Shown piece by piece: positions 18,882 through 29,211 of a stretch of DNA of 64,000 bases (within the stretch, counting starts at the first letter, position 1; each line of letters starts with the position of its first letter). The translations under genes were made by a program, and so were the position numbers. Origin of the DNA: Microcaldota archaeon (GTDB lineage Archaea > Micrarchaeota > Micrarchaeia > Micrarchaeales > Micrarchaeaceae); assembly GCA_030040895.1 (NCBI GenBank), contig JASHSJ010000031.1, positions 1 to 64,000 of the forward strand. Direction: 5' to 3'. The notes beneath the pieces are model-generated. The model saw nothing but the letters and a program-made list of their open reading frames with translations. It was not told where the DNA came from and made no database searches.

Positions 18882-20600
18882 TCACTTGTACACTCTGCTA
18901 ATATTTCTGTAGAGCTTCCTCCACACGAACGTGTTTATCAGTATTATCATTACAGTCAGGTTAATTAATGCAATCACCATGAGCTGGAAGTTGCCACCAA
19001 TAAGCGAGCCCACTTGCGAAACGGCACTCGGCAGGCAGTTTATGGTTCCGTTGATATACTGGACCGCATACTGCACGGTGCTGTTGCTAGAGCACGACAG
19101 CGAAAGGTCGAGCAGCTTTCCTATTCCGACATTGACTGAGCTTAGCACGGTTCCCGGGCCAACTCCGCTTGACGTGAAATATTCCGCGACTATTGTGGCG
19201 TTCCACTCTGCGGCTATGCCTGTCACAGCACCCGTCACTATGCCGGGCAGTATTGCCATTATGTATATCTTCTTCCATGCGGCCCATCCCTTTATGCCAA
19301 ACACGTTCTTGACCTCCATTACGCTGCTCTGCAGGGTTCTGGATCCAGACATGGTGCTAAACACGACGTACCAGATTCCGCTCAGGAAGAGGACGGCACC
19401 AGCAACAAGTTCCTGATGATATGGGCTGCCAGCCAGCAGATACACTATGAGCGGAAGCACTATTGTTGCCGGAATGGAAGCAAGTATCTGGAATAGGCCC
19501 ACGTAGCTTTCCGAGTCCTTCCTCATGAAGACTAGGTATACGCATAGCGGTATGCTCACCACTATTATCGCTATGAAGACCAGCCAGACCCTTGCAAACG
19601 TATAGGCAAGGGAAATGAGCGAAAGATATTCCTCGCCCGCAAGGCCTGCGTTCAGGAATCCGGCAAAGTAAAACACCACGATCATTATAGCGGCTGCATA
19701 CGTAACGTATAGGAGCCTTCTTGCGCCAGTGGCACTGGAGGCCTGTCTGACTATCGGTGTATCGGGCTTTTTCGACATTCCGAGCCTTTCCGCCATCCTC
19801 CTGCCGAATCTCTCTATCCTTGTTTCTTCCTTGTAGTAGACGTGCTCTATCTCATTGAGCATCCTTATCTTGTGTATGGGCCCGCTTATTCCGGCGCGTA
19901 TCCTGTCGCGCTGGTGCTTCATCTCGCTGGCCCCCCAACGGTTTGCGTACTTGCTGAACGGGACAAACAAGAGATATCTTGTCGCGACAACGAAGAACAG
20001 GAAGATTAGTAGCCCGAGCGCATAGGCGTATAGATTTCCAGCCACTGCAAGGTGGGTCAGCGCAACTCCTATTCCGTTGGTGACCTGGTAGCTGCTGGGC
20101 CCGGCCGAGAAGATCTCGCTGGTCACAAGATAGAAGAGCCCGACAGCCCAGGATAGCGCAGACTGTTCCGACATCTTTGGAAGGGCCGCGGGCAGGTAAA
20201 CCTTGGTGAACCTAGTCCACAGGCTCATCTTGTAGAGCTCCATAACCTCCATGATCTCCACCGGCAGTGTTTTGATGGCTTCATACACGCCGAAGATTAT
20301 GTTCCATAGCATGCTGGTTATTATGAGGAATACCACAGCAATGTTTACGCCGGCGCTGCCAGGCACAAAGCTCACTATTACGAATATGGCGAACGGGAAG
20401 AACGCCAGTATAGGAAGCGTTTGGAATATGTCAATTACGGGGAGGAGCACGCGCTCCAGCCTTTCCGATCTTGCGGCCATTATACCGATGATGAGGCCCA
20501 GAACCATCGAGACGAATAGCGCGATCAGCATCCTCGCCCAAGAATATATGGTGTCTATGACGAGCGAGGCTGGCAGCACAAGTGGCGTCGGCAGCAGCAT
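18882..20600 (-). CDS. ABC transporter permease, two fused permease units
   Basis: EAA-loop-like regions in both halves (EVMELYKMSLWTRFTKVYLPAALPKM; EVKNVFGIKGWAAWKKIYIMAILPGIV). Confidence 0.88.
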   Translation of the reverse strand: MLLPTPLVLPASLVIDTIYSWARMLIALFVSMVLGLIIGIMAARSERLERVLLPVIDIFQTLPILAFFPFAIFVIVSFVPGSAGVNIAVVFLIITSMLWNIIFGVYEAIKTLPVEIMEVMELYKMSLWTRFTKVYLPAALPKMSEQSALSWAVGLFYLVTSEIFSAGPSSYQVTNGIGVALTHLAVAGNLYAYALGLLIFLFFVVATRYLLFVPFSKYANRWGASEMKHQRDRIRAGISGPIHKIRMLNEIEHVYYKEETRIERFGRRMAERLGMSKKPDTPIVRQASSATGARRLLYVTYAAAIMIVVFYFAGFLNAGLAGEEYLSLISLAYTFARVWLVFIAIIVVSIPLCVYLVFMRKDSESYVGLFQILASIPATIVLPLIVYLLAGSPYHQELVAGAVLFLSGIWYVVFSTMSGSRTLQSSVMEVKNVFGIKGWAAWKKIYIMAILPGIVTGAVTGIAAEWNATIVAEYFTSSGVGPGTVLSSVNVGIGKLLDLSLSCSSNSTVQYAVQYINGTINCLPSAVSQVGSLIGGNFQLMVIALINLTVMIILINTFVWRKLYRNISRVYK

Positions 20601-20646
20601 ACTACATGATGATAAAGAATCAATATAAGCTTTTGCCGAGGGCGGC

Positions 20647-23061
20647 TCAGTTGGTGTAGTTTATCTTGAATATCTTGCTGTCAGAGTTCTCGTAAACCAG
20701 CTGCATCTGCACTCCTGACCCCGGGACGTTGTAGGCGCACTGCTGGTAGTTGCACTCCATGAGCAGCTTGAATAGATTTGTTCCGGGCAGCGAGGGCCCG
20801 AGCAGCACTGCCCCAACTATCTGCTGTCCAGAGAATAGGAGCAGCAGAGTGTAGTTTGCTGCAGTGCCTGTGTAGTTCGCTATGCTGTATGCGCCGCTGG
20901 TGCTGTTCTCGAACATCACGTGCTGGATTGGGGCAAGGCCACCGCCCGAGGCAAGGCCGACGTAGGCAGACACCGTCCTGTTGCCGTTTGCAAGATATTT
21001 TATCAGGAGCTCAGCGTCGTACTGGCCGTTTCCAAACGTGTACGTCTGGTTTGTGGCCGTGCCGCTGGCGTTGAATGCGGTGAACTGCGAAAATCCATAC
21101 GAAGTAAGATTGCTGCCTGTTATGTTGCCTTCTATCGCTATTCCAGCAAGCTCTGCGAACCAGAAGCTCCTTGTGAAAAGATAATCCGGCCTTTGCGCAT
21201 CATTCACAAGATATCCATATGCCGGGGTGTCGTTGAAGAGGAAGTCCTGCGAGAACTGCTCTATTCTAGTAGTGTTCTCGCCGAACGTGCTGTCCATGAA
21301 GCTGGTGCGGTTGCCCCAGCCCTCTATTACGCTTCCGTCAGGCCAGAGCGTGAGCACGGTTGCGTTCGTGGCGGTGTTGTTGCTGAGCCACAGCGCAGCC
21401 TGCAAGAACGACGGGTTTATCCCGTCTGCCTGCGTGCTTGAAAATGATTCCTGTGCAACAAACGCCCCCTGGTATATCAGTATTACAAAAACTATGCCTC
21501 CGAACAGGTACACCAGCTGGATCTGGGTCTTTCCAAGGTTGAAAGCATAGGGCTTTATCAGCGTTCCTGTGATGTAGACAGCATACGCAGCAAACAGCGC
21601 TATCGGCACTGACACAAGCGCGTTGTATCTTATCGCACTGCTCTGCAGATATGAAGTGATAAGCAAATACGCGAGCAGGATTGCAAAGCCGTAGCTTGCG
21701 TTTATCCCAAGTGCTCCGTTCCTGAACGTGGTCTTGCTCGTATTGCTGTCAATCTTGTGCGCAAACAGCAAGTACAGTATCACTCCTATCGGCGCAAGGA
21801 ACAGTTCAAAGCCGAAGCTCGCAAACAGGAAGTCGAAGTCCGGCTTCTGCAGTTCCTGAGTAGTGTATCCTATGTTGTTGTTGGCTACAACCCCGTTCAG
21901 ATACAGTATGGACGAGAACGTTGACGGGGATACTATGATCAGGACTATCATCAGCACAGCGCCTAGCACGCACAACGCAGCGATCCTCTTCAGCATGCTG
22001 CCGAGCACTGCCTGAAGCTCTTTTGCTTCCAGAAGCCTGATCGAGGCCACATTCGCAACCAGCACAGCCCCGAATATTATCGCGAAATCAGTCAGTGTTA
22101 TGTTCGTGGTGTTGGCAAAGTGCAGCATAACGAACATGTTCTCGAGGAGGTAGCCGAGCAGCAGCGCGCCAAGCATCATTATGTTGTTCTTGAGCACTGA
22201 CTTATCGGCAAATACGAATCCGTAGAGAAACACTAGCAACGTAGAGCCAAGATATACAGCAAGCGTTAGCGAGCCGCCGTTCCACACAATGTCGCTTATC
22301 CCGATTATTATCGCAGCGCCCAGCATGAGCCCATACTTCCAGGATTCCCTTTTCTCACGGAATGCCATGAGCGTGAACAGCAGCGCAAGGAGTACAAACG
22401 CGCCTATGAAACTATCACCCCTATAAACGCCGCCTGCCGTCCTTGCCACGTTGCCGCTCGACAGAGCTATGAATATCATGGCGAGAAGCCCCAGCATCTT
22501 GCTGTTTGACAGGTATTTCACGACGAAGTAGCAAAGCACTGCAGTCGCAAGGCCGAAGAATATCGCAACATAACGCATTACCTCGAGGGGAGTTATTCCA
22601 ACGAACTGTAGTATTGCATATGGTATTAGAGTTGCGTACAGCAATCCGGGTGCCTCGCCGAAAGTATTGTGCCACGGATATCCTGAAAGATTCACTGTAT
22701 TGTTCTGCAGCACGAAGCCCTGCGATATTGCCTGCTTTATTGCTGTGTAGTATTCAAATCCATCCGGCTCAAATAGTCCCTGATACTGGAGAAGGCCCAT
22801 TCTCACGTATATCGCCATTGCGAGTATAGCTATGATTATTATTGCAAACAGCATCTTGTTGTCAAGGCTGAATCTGCCTGACTTGGCGGCAGGCGCTGTG
22901 CTAGCACCGGCTGGCGCTTTCAGTTCTCCGGTAACGTTGCTCTCCATAGTCATTGCACACAAAGAAAAGATTAGCTGATTAAGATAGAAGAGATTAGCGG
23001 ACAAGCTTTTTATTAATTTGTACAACCTAAGTAATTTTAAGCCCTCCGTGAGATTGATCAA
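20647..23061 (-). CDS. AglB/STT3-like oligosaccharyltransferase
   Basis: Polytopic N-half with FEPDGFEYYTAIKQ and GVYRGDSF; C-half LTLWPDGSVIEGWGNRTSFMDSTFGENTT in place of the WWDYG region; probable start about 22953 (MTMESN). Confidence 0.75.
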   Translation of the reverse strand: MINLTEGLKLLRLYKLIKSLSANLFYLNQLIFSLCAMTMESNVTGELKAPAGASTAPAAKSGRFSLDNKMLFAIIIIAILAMAIYVRMGLLQYQGLFEPDGFEYYTAIKQAISQGFVLQNNTVNLSGYPWHNTFGEAPGLLYATLIPYAILQFVGITPLEVMRYVAIFFGLATAVLCYFVVKYLSNSKMLGLLAMIFIALSSGNVARTAGGVYRGDSFIGAFVLLALLFTLMAFREKRESWKYGLMLGAAIIIGISDIVWNGGSLTLAVYLGSTLLVFLYGFVFADKSVLKNNIMMLGALLLGYLLENMFVMLHFANTTNITLTDFAIIFGAVLVANVASIRLLEAKELQAVLGSMLKRIAALCVLGAVLMIVLIIVSPSTFSSILYLNGVVANNNIGYTTQELQKPDFDFLFASFGFELFLAPIGVILYLLFAHKIDSNTSKTTFRNGALGINASYGFAILLAYLLITSYLQSSAIRYNALVSVPIALFAAYAVYITGTLIKPYAFNLGKTQIQLVYLFGGIVFVILIYQGAFVAQESFSSTQADGINPSFLQAALWLSNNTATNATVLTLWPDGSVIEGWGNRTSFMDSTFGENTTRIEQFSQDFLFNDTPAYGYLVNDAQRPDYLFTRSFWFAELAGIAIEGNITGSNLTSYGFSQFTAFNASGTATNQTYTFGNGQYDAELLIKYLANGNRTVSAYVGLASGGGLAPIQHVMFENSTSGAYSIANYTGTAANYTLLLLFSGQQIVGAVLLGPSLPGTNLFKLLMECNYQQCAYNVPGSGVQMQLVYENSDSKIFKINYTN

Positions 23062-23077
23062 ACAAATGGTTGAGCTA

Positions 23078-24091
23078 ATGAAGACATTGTTTCTCTATCA
23101 AGATCCTAACTACTTTCATGCGGAACTGGCCAGAGCGGTTGGGGCGCATTTTCTTGCAACTCCAGGGATAGAATCAATGCAAAGCGGGCCCATCGAGACC
23201 CTGAGCGGCGCCGCAAAGCTGGCACACTACGCAGCAACCATACCGGAAGGTTATGATGTCTATCTCTGCGAAGGCACTTACGTATATCCTGCAATGGCCA
23301 AGAGGATGGGCAGGCTGAAAGATGCCAAGATAGTGAACATACTGGCCAGCCCTCTTTTGTATTACATAAAGACTAAAAGGCTTAGTGCGCTGAAGAGCAG
23401 GTTTGCTATCGCCATGCTGGATGAAGTTGATGCCTTCATTGCTGTGGGAAAGATGCAGGTCGATCTGCTGAGGGGCATAGTCGGCAGGTGCGAAGTAATG
23501 ACAACATATCCATTTGTGAAGCCGGGGCTCAGGCGGGCCATGCGTGCACAGCCTGACATAGATTCTCACAGTATACTCTTCAGGGGCAGTAAGGATGCAT
23601 ATTATAAGGGAATAGACATACTTACGCGAGCGTTCAGGATAGTGAAGGAAAAGTGGCCGGACGCGGAGTTGACCATAGCTGGCGGCCTTCGTGATGTAGA
23701 AGGTGCCAGCAAGAGCGCAAGAGGTGTAAGCTTCACGGGATACTACAAAGAGAAAGAGGTCCCAAAGCTCACGAGGCAATCTGCGCTCTACGTCCACATG
23801 GGGAGGGGTGATGCGTTTCCGATGACAGTTCTCGAATCAATGTGCGGTGGCCTTCCGGCCCTTGTTTCCGAGTGGACCGGAACCAGCGAGGTAGTGTCAA
23901 GGATGAGCCCCAGATATGTTATTCCCTTAGATCATATGGCTGCCGCCAGGCAGATAAACGCGTATTTCGCAGCTAGTCCGGAATACAGGGAGGACTTGTC
24001 AAGGAGGGCGAGAGCAGTGACAGCGCGGTTCACAAAAGATCGTTCTATCACAGGATTCAGGAAAGCTTACGCCAAAATGATGGGTGGGTAA
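23078..24091 (+). CDS. GT4-type glycosyltransferase
   Basis: SILFRGSKDAYYKGIDILTRAFRIVKEKWPDAELTIAGG...MGRGDAFPMTVLESMCGGLPALVSEWTGTSEVV; start at MKTLF (23078) preferred. Confidence 0.85.
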   Translation: MKTLFLYQDPNYFHAELARAVGAHFLATPGIESMQSGPIETLSGAAKLAHYAATIPEGYDVYLCEGTYVYPAMAKRMGRLKDAKIVNILASPLLYYIKTKRLSALKSRFAIAMLDEVDAFIAVGKMQVDLLRGIVGRCEVMTTYPFVKPGLRRAMRAQPDIDSHSILFRGSKDAYYKGIDILTRAFRIVKEKWPDAELTIAGGLRDVEGASKSARGVSFTGYYKEKEVPKLTRQSALYVHMGRGDAFPMTVLESMCGGLPALVSEWTGTSEVVSRMSPRYVIPLDHMAAARQINAYFAASPEYREDLSRRARAVTARFTKDRSITGFRKAYAKMMGG

Positions 24092-25156
24092 TTGGAGAAA
24101 CTCTCGCTCATGACATTCTCAAGGAACCACACGAGCCAAGTTCTTGGAATGGTAGACGATCTATACAGCCTTGTAGATGAGATAATATTGGTGGACAGCA
24201 GCAACAAAGAAGGGAGGAAGGAGCTGCTAAGCGCCAAGCGCAAGAAGGGATGGAAGAAGCTTAAGATCTTCTACATGGTGCCCCTCGGATTTGTAGAAAC
24301 GTGCAGGAGCTACGGGCTCACGAAGTGCACTAACGACTGGGTCCTTTATCTCGATGCTGATGAAAGGCCATCCGAGGAACTGAGGTCAGACATAAAGAAA
24401 ATCATAAGCACAGCAAAGCACAGCGCGTTCATAATAAAGAGGTACGAAGACGTTTCAGGCGGCGAGCTGCGCAGCTTTACCTTCCAGACAAGGATATTCA
24501 AAAAATCAATGATAAGATACAAGGGCATAATCGATGAGCGCCCAGAAGTAAGGGGCGGCACAGACTATCTCGATTCCCCATACTACATAACGCACGAAAG
24601 AGTGCTCATGCGACACCAGTTTAACGAGTATTATAAAAGGCGCCATTCGTTTCTGGAGTTTGAAAGCATTTCCTACAGCCAGTACAACCAACTCATACAG
24701 GAATACATATCCAGGCTCAGGGGCATGACTTATGAAGAGGGCAGGGCTTCGCTCCTGGCAAGGGTAGCCAAGAAAACGATGTTGGCATATGAATCGATAG
24801 GGCTCAAAAGGCAGGAGCAGGAGCTCAGCAACTTCGATTACTTCGCATTCGCCTTAATCAAGGAGTTTGCATTTGGCGCAAAAGGGGGCAATCCAAATGT
24901 CATACTCAGTGGCCCCCGCGTAGCATACATGCGTGCAAAAGAGATGGCGCGCCTGAAAGCTATGCCAGACCATAGCGCATCTTTCAAGATCGCAAAGATA
25001 ATAAACAATGTCGGGATGGTGAAGTTCCTCGGTCTTGACAAGGACAGTGTCATATCAAAGCTTAATAGACAATACATGGATAACAGGAAGGGCATGCAAG
25101 GGCTCAGCCTGTTGGCGCATCTGCTAAGGGAAAAATACAAAGAACGGCCACACTGA
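24092..25156 (+). CDS. GT2-family glycosyltransferase
   Basis: LMTFSRNHTSQVLGMVDDLYSLVDEIILVDSSN...DWVLYLDADERPS; TTG start. Confidence 0.85.
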   Translation: MEKLSLMTFSRNHTSQVLGMVDDLYSLVDEIILVDSSNKEGRKELLSAKRKKGWKKLKIFYMVPLGFVETCRSYGLTKCTNDWVLYLDADERPSEELRSDIKKIISTAKHSAFIIKRYEDVSGGELRSFTFQTRIFKKSMIRYKGIIDERPEVRGGTDYLDSPYYITHERVLMRHQFNEYYKRRHSFLEFESISYSQYNQLIQEYISRLRGMTYEEGRASLLARVAKKTMLAYESIGLKRQEQELSNFDYFAFALIKEFAFGAKGGNPNVILSGPRVAYMRAKEMARLKAMPDHSASFKIAKIINNVGMVKFLGLDKDSVISKLNRQYMDNRKGMQGLSLLAHLLREKYKERPH

Positions 25157-25184
25157 TATTGTATGGCAAAGAGCAAGTGATATT

Positions 25185-26006
25185 ATGAACTGGAAATGGA
25201 AGTGGCTCAAGGTCGAGGTCTATTATAGCTTCCTCCATCCGCTGTTCCATAGGCAGGAACACGATGGAACCCCGTGGGCAGACAAGCCAAAGGAAATCAC
25301 ACAATCAGGCTTCAAGATGGAGCTTGACAACACAAGCATTCAGGACAAGGGCTACTGGGAGCAATCCAATCATGCAGGCATAGCACCGCCCATGACAAGC
25401 TACATGAAGGAAAACCTGAAGCAGGGCATGACATTCATAGATGGAGGCGCAAACAGCGGCTACTTCACAATGCTTGCATCAACGCTGGTCGGGGAGAAAG
25501 GAACGGTCTATGCGTTTGAGCCAGCAGAAAGGGCGTACAAGAGATTGTGCAGGAACATAGAGCTTAATCGCTTCAAGAACATAGTGCCTATAAAAAAGGC
25601 ACTCGGCAGCGCAGGTGGGACGGCGAGGCTATTCATCGGCGAGGGAGGCGATGGCGGCAACACGCTTCTTGGCGGTATGCCGGAAATGTCAGGCAAATTC
25701 GAGGACGTCGAGGTAATCACGCTTGATTCATTGAACATAAAGCCGGACATGCTGAAGCTAGACCTTGAAGGATACGAGGCAGAGGCGCTCAAGGGTTCAA
25801 TGGCAACGCTGCAAAGGCACAAGCCGATAGTGATGTTCGAGTTCAACTATGATACTCTGTTCAAGAAGGACGGGCAATTCAACCAGGCATTCGACGCGCT
25901 GAGGCTCGCAGGATATGGCGACTTCACGGACATGAACTCGTGGCAGAAGGTACAAAGTTATCTGGAACTGAGCTATGGACTGACAGATGTCGCGGCAAGG
26001 CAATAA
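25185..26006 (+). CDS. FkbM-family methyltransferase
   Basis: FIDGGANSGYFTMLASTLVGEKGTVYAFEPAERAYKRL...LDSLNIKPDMLKLDLEGYEAEALKG. Confidence 0.9.
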   Translation: MNWKWKWLKVEVYYSFLHPLFHRQEHDGTPWADKPKEITQSGFKMELDNTSIQDKGYWEQSNHAGIAPPMTSYMKENLKQGMTFIDGGANSGYFTMLASTLVGEKGTVYAFEPAERAYKRLCRNIELNRFKNIVPIKKALGSAGGTARLFIGEGGDGGNTLLGGMPEMSGKFEDVEVITLDSLNIKPDMLKLDLEGYEAEALKGSMATLQRHKPIVMFEFNYDTLFKKDGQFNQAFDALRLAGYGDFTDMNSWQKVQSYLELSYGLTDVAARQ

Positions 26007-26092
26007 CAACAGCATCATCACCGGCCGGGCACTGCGGCGAAGCGCAACATGCAATGGTTAATAAATATGGAAACGAGAGCTGTACATAGTAT

Positions 26093-27190
26093 GTGCAAAA
26101 ATCACTGATAATCATGCGGCCACTCATAATAACACACAGGGCAAATTACAATGCGTTCATTACTAAGAGCATGGCCGGAGGTAACGGTACTTTTGTCGAG
26201 GCGCTTTTTACGGCTTTGAATAAAAAGATGGCCTTCGATATAATCACGTTTCAAAATATACTGGCCTCATACGCACTAAGGATTGGCGATAACCCCGTCA
26301 TACACGACATTGATGGCGTGCCGAAACTGCGGCTTTCAGGCAAACAATGGGACAAGTTTGCCTTTACGATACATTCGCCAGATTATTTCCTGGTGGATGA
26401 TTGGAACGTGTACCAGAACGCAGATCGGAGCCTGAAAGCCAGAGTGTGGTGGGCAGTGTCAAAGGCCAGCATCAAGGAAAAGATAAGGCGCTCTGCGATG
26501 ATCGTGGCAGTTTCTTCAAATATAAGGCAATTCCTTATCGATAACAAGGACGTCGAGAGGGACAGGATACGCGTCATAAATCACGGCATTTCGAAGAAAT
26601 ACGGATATCATCCAATCGCCCACGAAAACTTCGTGGTCGGCACGCTCAACAACATGTGTCCTCAGAAGAACCCACTATTCCTGATAAATGCATTTAAGAT
26701 GTTCAGGGATTCCTTGCCCAACAAGGAAAAGCCGGATGTCAAGTTGAGGCTGTACGGCGGCCTCTACAGTGAAAAAGTTAGAGCATTCCTGCAAGCAAAG
26801 ATAAGCGAATACAATTCCAGGCAAAAAAAGACAAGCATCGAGCTGATGGGCCCGCTGACTCCAAGCGAGAAGCTGATTATGTACAATAGCATAGATGCAT
26901 TTTGTTACCCAAGTTTTGAGGAGGGGTTTGGCATACCCATACTGGAGGCGCAGGCGTCGGGTTTGCCAGTGATAATAAACGGGAACGGCATTATCGCAGA
27001 TGAGGTACAAAAGCACTGCCTCAAAGCGTTCACCGACGAACAGTGCGCTGATATGCTGAAGAAGCTCTATGAGCACGGGTATCCAAAAGGCGTGAGAAGC
27101 ATTTCAACCAAATATGCGCAAAGCTTTACCTGGGAAAAGGCCGCAGCTATGCACATATCAATGTACGAAGACATAGAAAGGAAAAATTAA
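26093..27190 (+). CDS. GT4-type glycosyltransferase
   Basis: VVGTLNNMCPQKNPLFLINAF...YNSIDAFCYPSFEEGFGIPILEAQASGLPVI. Confidence 0.88.
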   Translation: MQKSLIIMRPLIITHRANYNAFITKSMAGGNGTFVEALFTALNKKMAFDIITFQNILASYALRIGDNPVIHDIDGVPKLRLSGKQWDKFAFTIHSPDYFLVDDWNVYQNADRSLKARVWWAVSKASIKEKIRRSAMIVAVSSNIRQFLIDNKDVERDRIRVINHGISKKYGYHPIAHENFVVGTLNNMCPQKNPLFLINAFKMFRDSLPNKEKPDVKLRLYGGLYSEKVRAFLQAKISEYNSRQKKTSIELMGPLTPSEKLIMYNSIDAFCYPSFEEGFGIPILEAQASGLPVIINGNGIIADEVQKHCLKAFTDEQCADMLKKLYEHGYPKGVRSISTKYAQSFTWEKAAAMHISMYEDIERKN

Positions 27191-28212
27191 TCGGCCACCC
27201 GCCTGATTAAGCTCATCCATTTCTTTTTGAATAATGGTATGGCCTCAGATTCCCTCAAATGTTTTGCGGCGTTCCTGAATTTTTGGGACAGCACTGTTCT
27301 CTTTTCTGGTGAGAGCTCGAAGAAAGCCCTTATCTGATCTGCTACCTGATTTGCATCAAGCTCGGTCACAAAAGGCGGATAGGCCCTTGAAACAATTTCC
27401 TTTGTTCCAGTGTCTACAGAGACTAGCGCGGGGATCCCGGCTTGCATGGACTCTATGGTTCCTAACGGGTACGTGTCTCCCCTCCCCGGGTTTACGCATA
27501 TGGCCTTGTTATGGAACACTTTGGCGTAGTCCTCATCGGATTTCTTAAACCCGGTGTTTATGATGAATGGGGATTCATAGTTGCTGGATCCAGTACAATA
27601 CAGCTTTATATCGGGGTAGTCGTTTTTCAGCAATTCCATCGCCTCCAGAACCAAATCAATTCCCTTGTATTTGAGCCTATTCGCGCGCAATTCGCCCGCG
27701 AAGAGCAGATCATGGTTAATGCCCTTGCCTTTTATCGGTATTTTGATTAGAATATTATAGAAGCTGTCTCTGGTCGCCGCAGGTATTTCTATATACGGCT
27801 TGTTTATGCCCAGTTTCTTCAGCAAGAATCCCCAACGCCCGTTTATTATGTAGCCATCGACTTTATCCAGCAATTTCTTCTGTAATAATTCCGACATCGA
27901 TGGGTTTTTGGCATATACGAGGTCGTACATGACCGGATCAGCGGTTATGTTTATTATCTTGGCGTTTCCAAGTCTGCCAAGCATTTTTGCCACGACCGGT
28001 ATTATGAATACCGTTTCGCTTACGTATATGTCATAGCCCTTTGGCAGCGTAAGCGCCGCGCGTATTACCGCCAAAGCCCTTTGTAGCGTATTTGAATCGT
28101 AGCCACCGGCGTTGAACTTTGATATCCAGAGATCCGCGTTTACGCTTTTCATTGCAGAAACAAAATAGCGAGGACGCAGGTGGTCGGATCCAGATATGAA
28201 AAGTACCTTCAT
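27187..28212 (-). CDS. GT4-like glycosyltransferase, paralogue of the 23078 gene
   Basis: LPKGYDIYVSETVFIIPVVAKMLGRLGNAKIINITADPVMYD vs IPEGYDVYLCEGTYVYPAMAKRMGRLKDAKIVNILASPLLYY; NPGRGDTYPLGTIESMQAGIPALVSVDTGTKEIV. Confidence 0.83.
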   Translation of the reverse strand: MKVLFISGSDHLRPRYFVSAMKSVNADLWISKFNAGGYDSNTLQRALAVIRAALTLPKGYDIYVSETVFIIPVVAKMLGRLGNAKIINITADPVMYDLVYAKNPSMSELLQKKLLDKVDGYIINGRWGFLLKKLGINKPYIEIPAATRDSFYNILIKIPIKGKGINHDLLFAGELRANRLKYKGIDLVLEAMELLKNDYPDIKLYCTGSSNYESPFIINTGFKKSDEDYAKVFHNKAICVNPGRGDTYPLGTIESMQAGIPALVSVDTGTKEIVSRAYPPFVTELDANQVADQIRAFFELSPEKRTVLSQKFRNAAKHLRESEAIPLFKKKWMSLIRRVAD

Positions 28213-28259
28213 GTCTATACCAATAGATTAATGCTTCCTATAGTTGACATTGCTGCAGA

Positions 28260-29114
28260 TTAAATAAGTTCCGCGTACAGGAGCCCCTGCTGGAGCACTT
28301 CCCCGCTATCACTATGCCCCTTTAGAGCTGGCGTATATGATACCCTAAATCCGCACAGCCTTAGTTTCTCTGCGATATTCACATAACCATTGTGATATTC
28401 AAGTTCTATTTTCTTGAATCGCCGTAGCACTTCTGGTTTTTCATTGAGTATGGCTTCATATTCGCATCCTTCGCAGTCCATCTTAAGGAACGCGTTTTCG
28501 AGCTTCAGAGATTCTAGGATTCCTTTGAGCGTAGTAACATTTATTAGCACCCCCTTTTTTGCATTCCTTGACAGACCATCAGTGTAGATGGCTTTCTCAT
28601 CCATTATAATCTTCCGTTCATGTCCTGCCACACCCACGTTCTTGACCGTAACTTTATTGCCAATTTTATTGCGTTTTATATTGTTTACAGCTATCTTATA
28701 CCATGCGGGGCTCAGTTCATATGCGTAAACGTGCTTGGCACCCTTTGATACAAAATATATCGCGCTGTCCCCGTTCTGGGCGCCTACGTCTATGACTACC
28801 TCACCATCTGGACTGAATTTTCCATAGTCGGAGTCCATCGTTTCCATCTGCAGCCTGAAATAAGTGGTATTGGGCTCAAGCACATTGTTTATGCACATTT
28901 CGTCCCATAAGCTGTAGTAGTCATTTTTATCCTTAAGTGTTATCTTCTTGCCATCGTAGCCAACCACGATGTTCTTTGCAATTCCAAGCCTGAGCATGAC
29001 TATTGATATCCAGTTATTGAAATGCCTCCTTATTTGCATGAACTTATCAACAGATATCTTTATCCTGTAGAAAAATGCAAACACTCCGTTCCCAAGCGCT
29101 ACATTATTGCTCAT
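28260..29114 (-). CDS. FkbM-family methyltransferase
   Basis: VVIDVGAQNGDSAIYFVSKGAKHVYAYELSPAWY...LENAFLKMDCEGCEYEAIL. Confidence 0.88.
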   Translation of the reverse strand: MSNNVALGNGVFAFFYRIKISVDKFMQIRRHFNNWISIVMLRLGIAKNIVVGYDGKKITLKDKNDYYSLWDEMCINNVLEPNTTYFRLQMETMDSDYGKFSPDGEVVIDVGAQNGDSAIYFVSKGAKHVYAYELSPAWYKIAVNNIKRNKIGNKVTVKNVGVAGHERKIIMDEKAIYTDGLSRNAKKGVLINVTTLKGILESLKLENAFLKMDCEGCEYEAILNEKPEVLRRFKKIELEYHNGYVNIAEKLRLCGFRVSYTPALKGHSDSGEVLQQGLLYAELI

Positions 29115-29211
29115 AAGCTCATCTGTGTCTACTGCTGGTTTATAATATCACAATCTGCACAATGCCAATAAAATATAAATATCAATTCCAAGTATATAAA
29201 TAAATGGTTGA

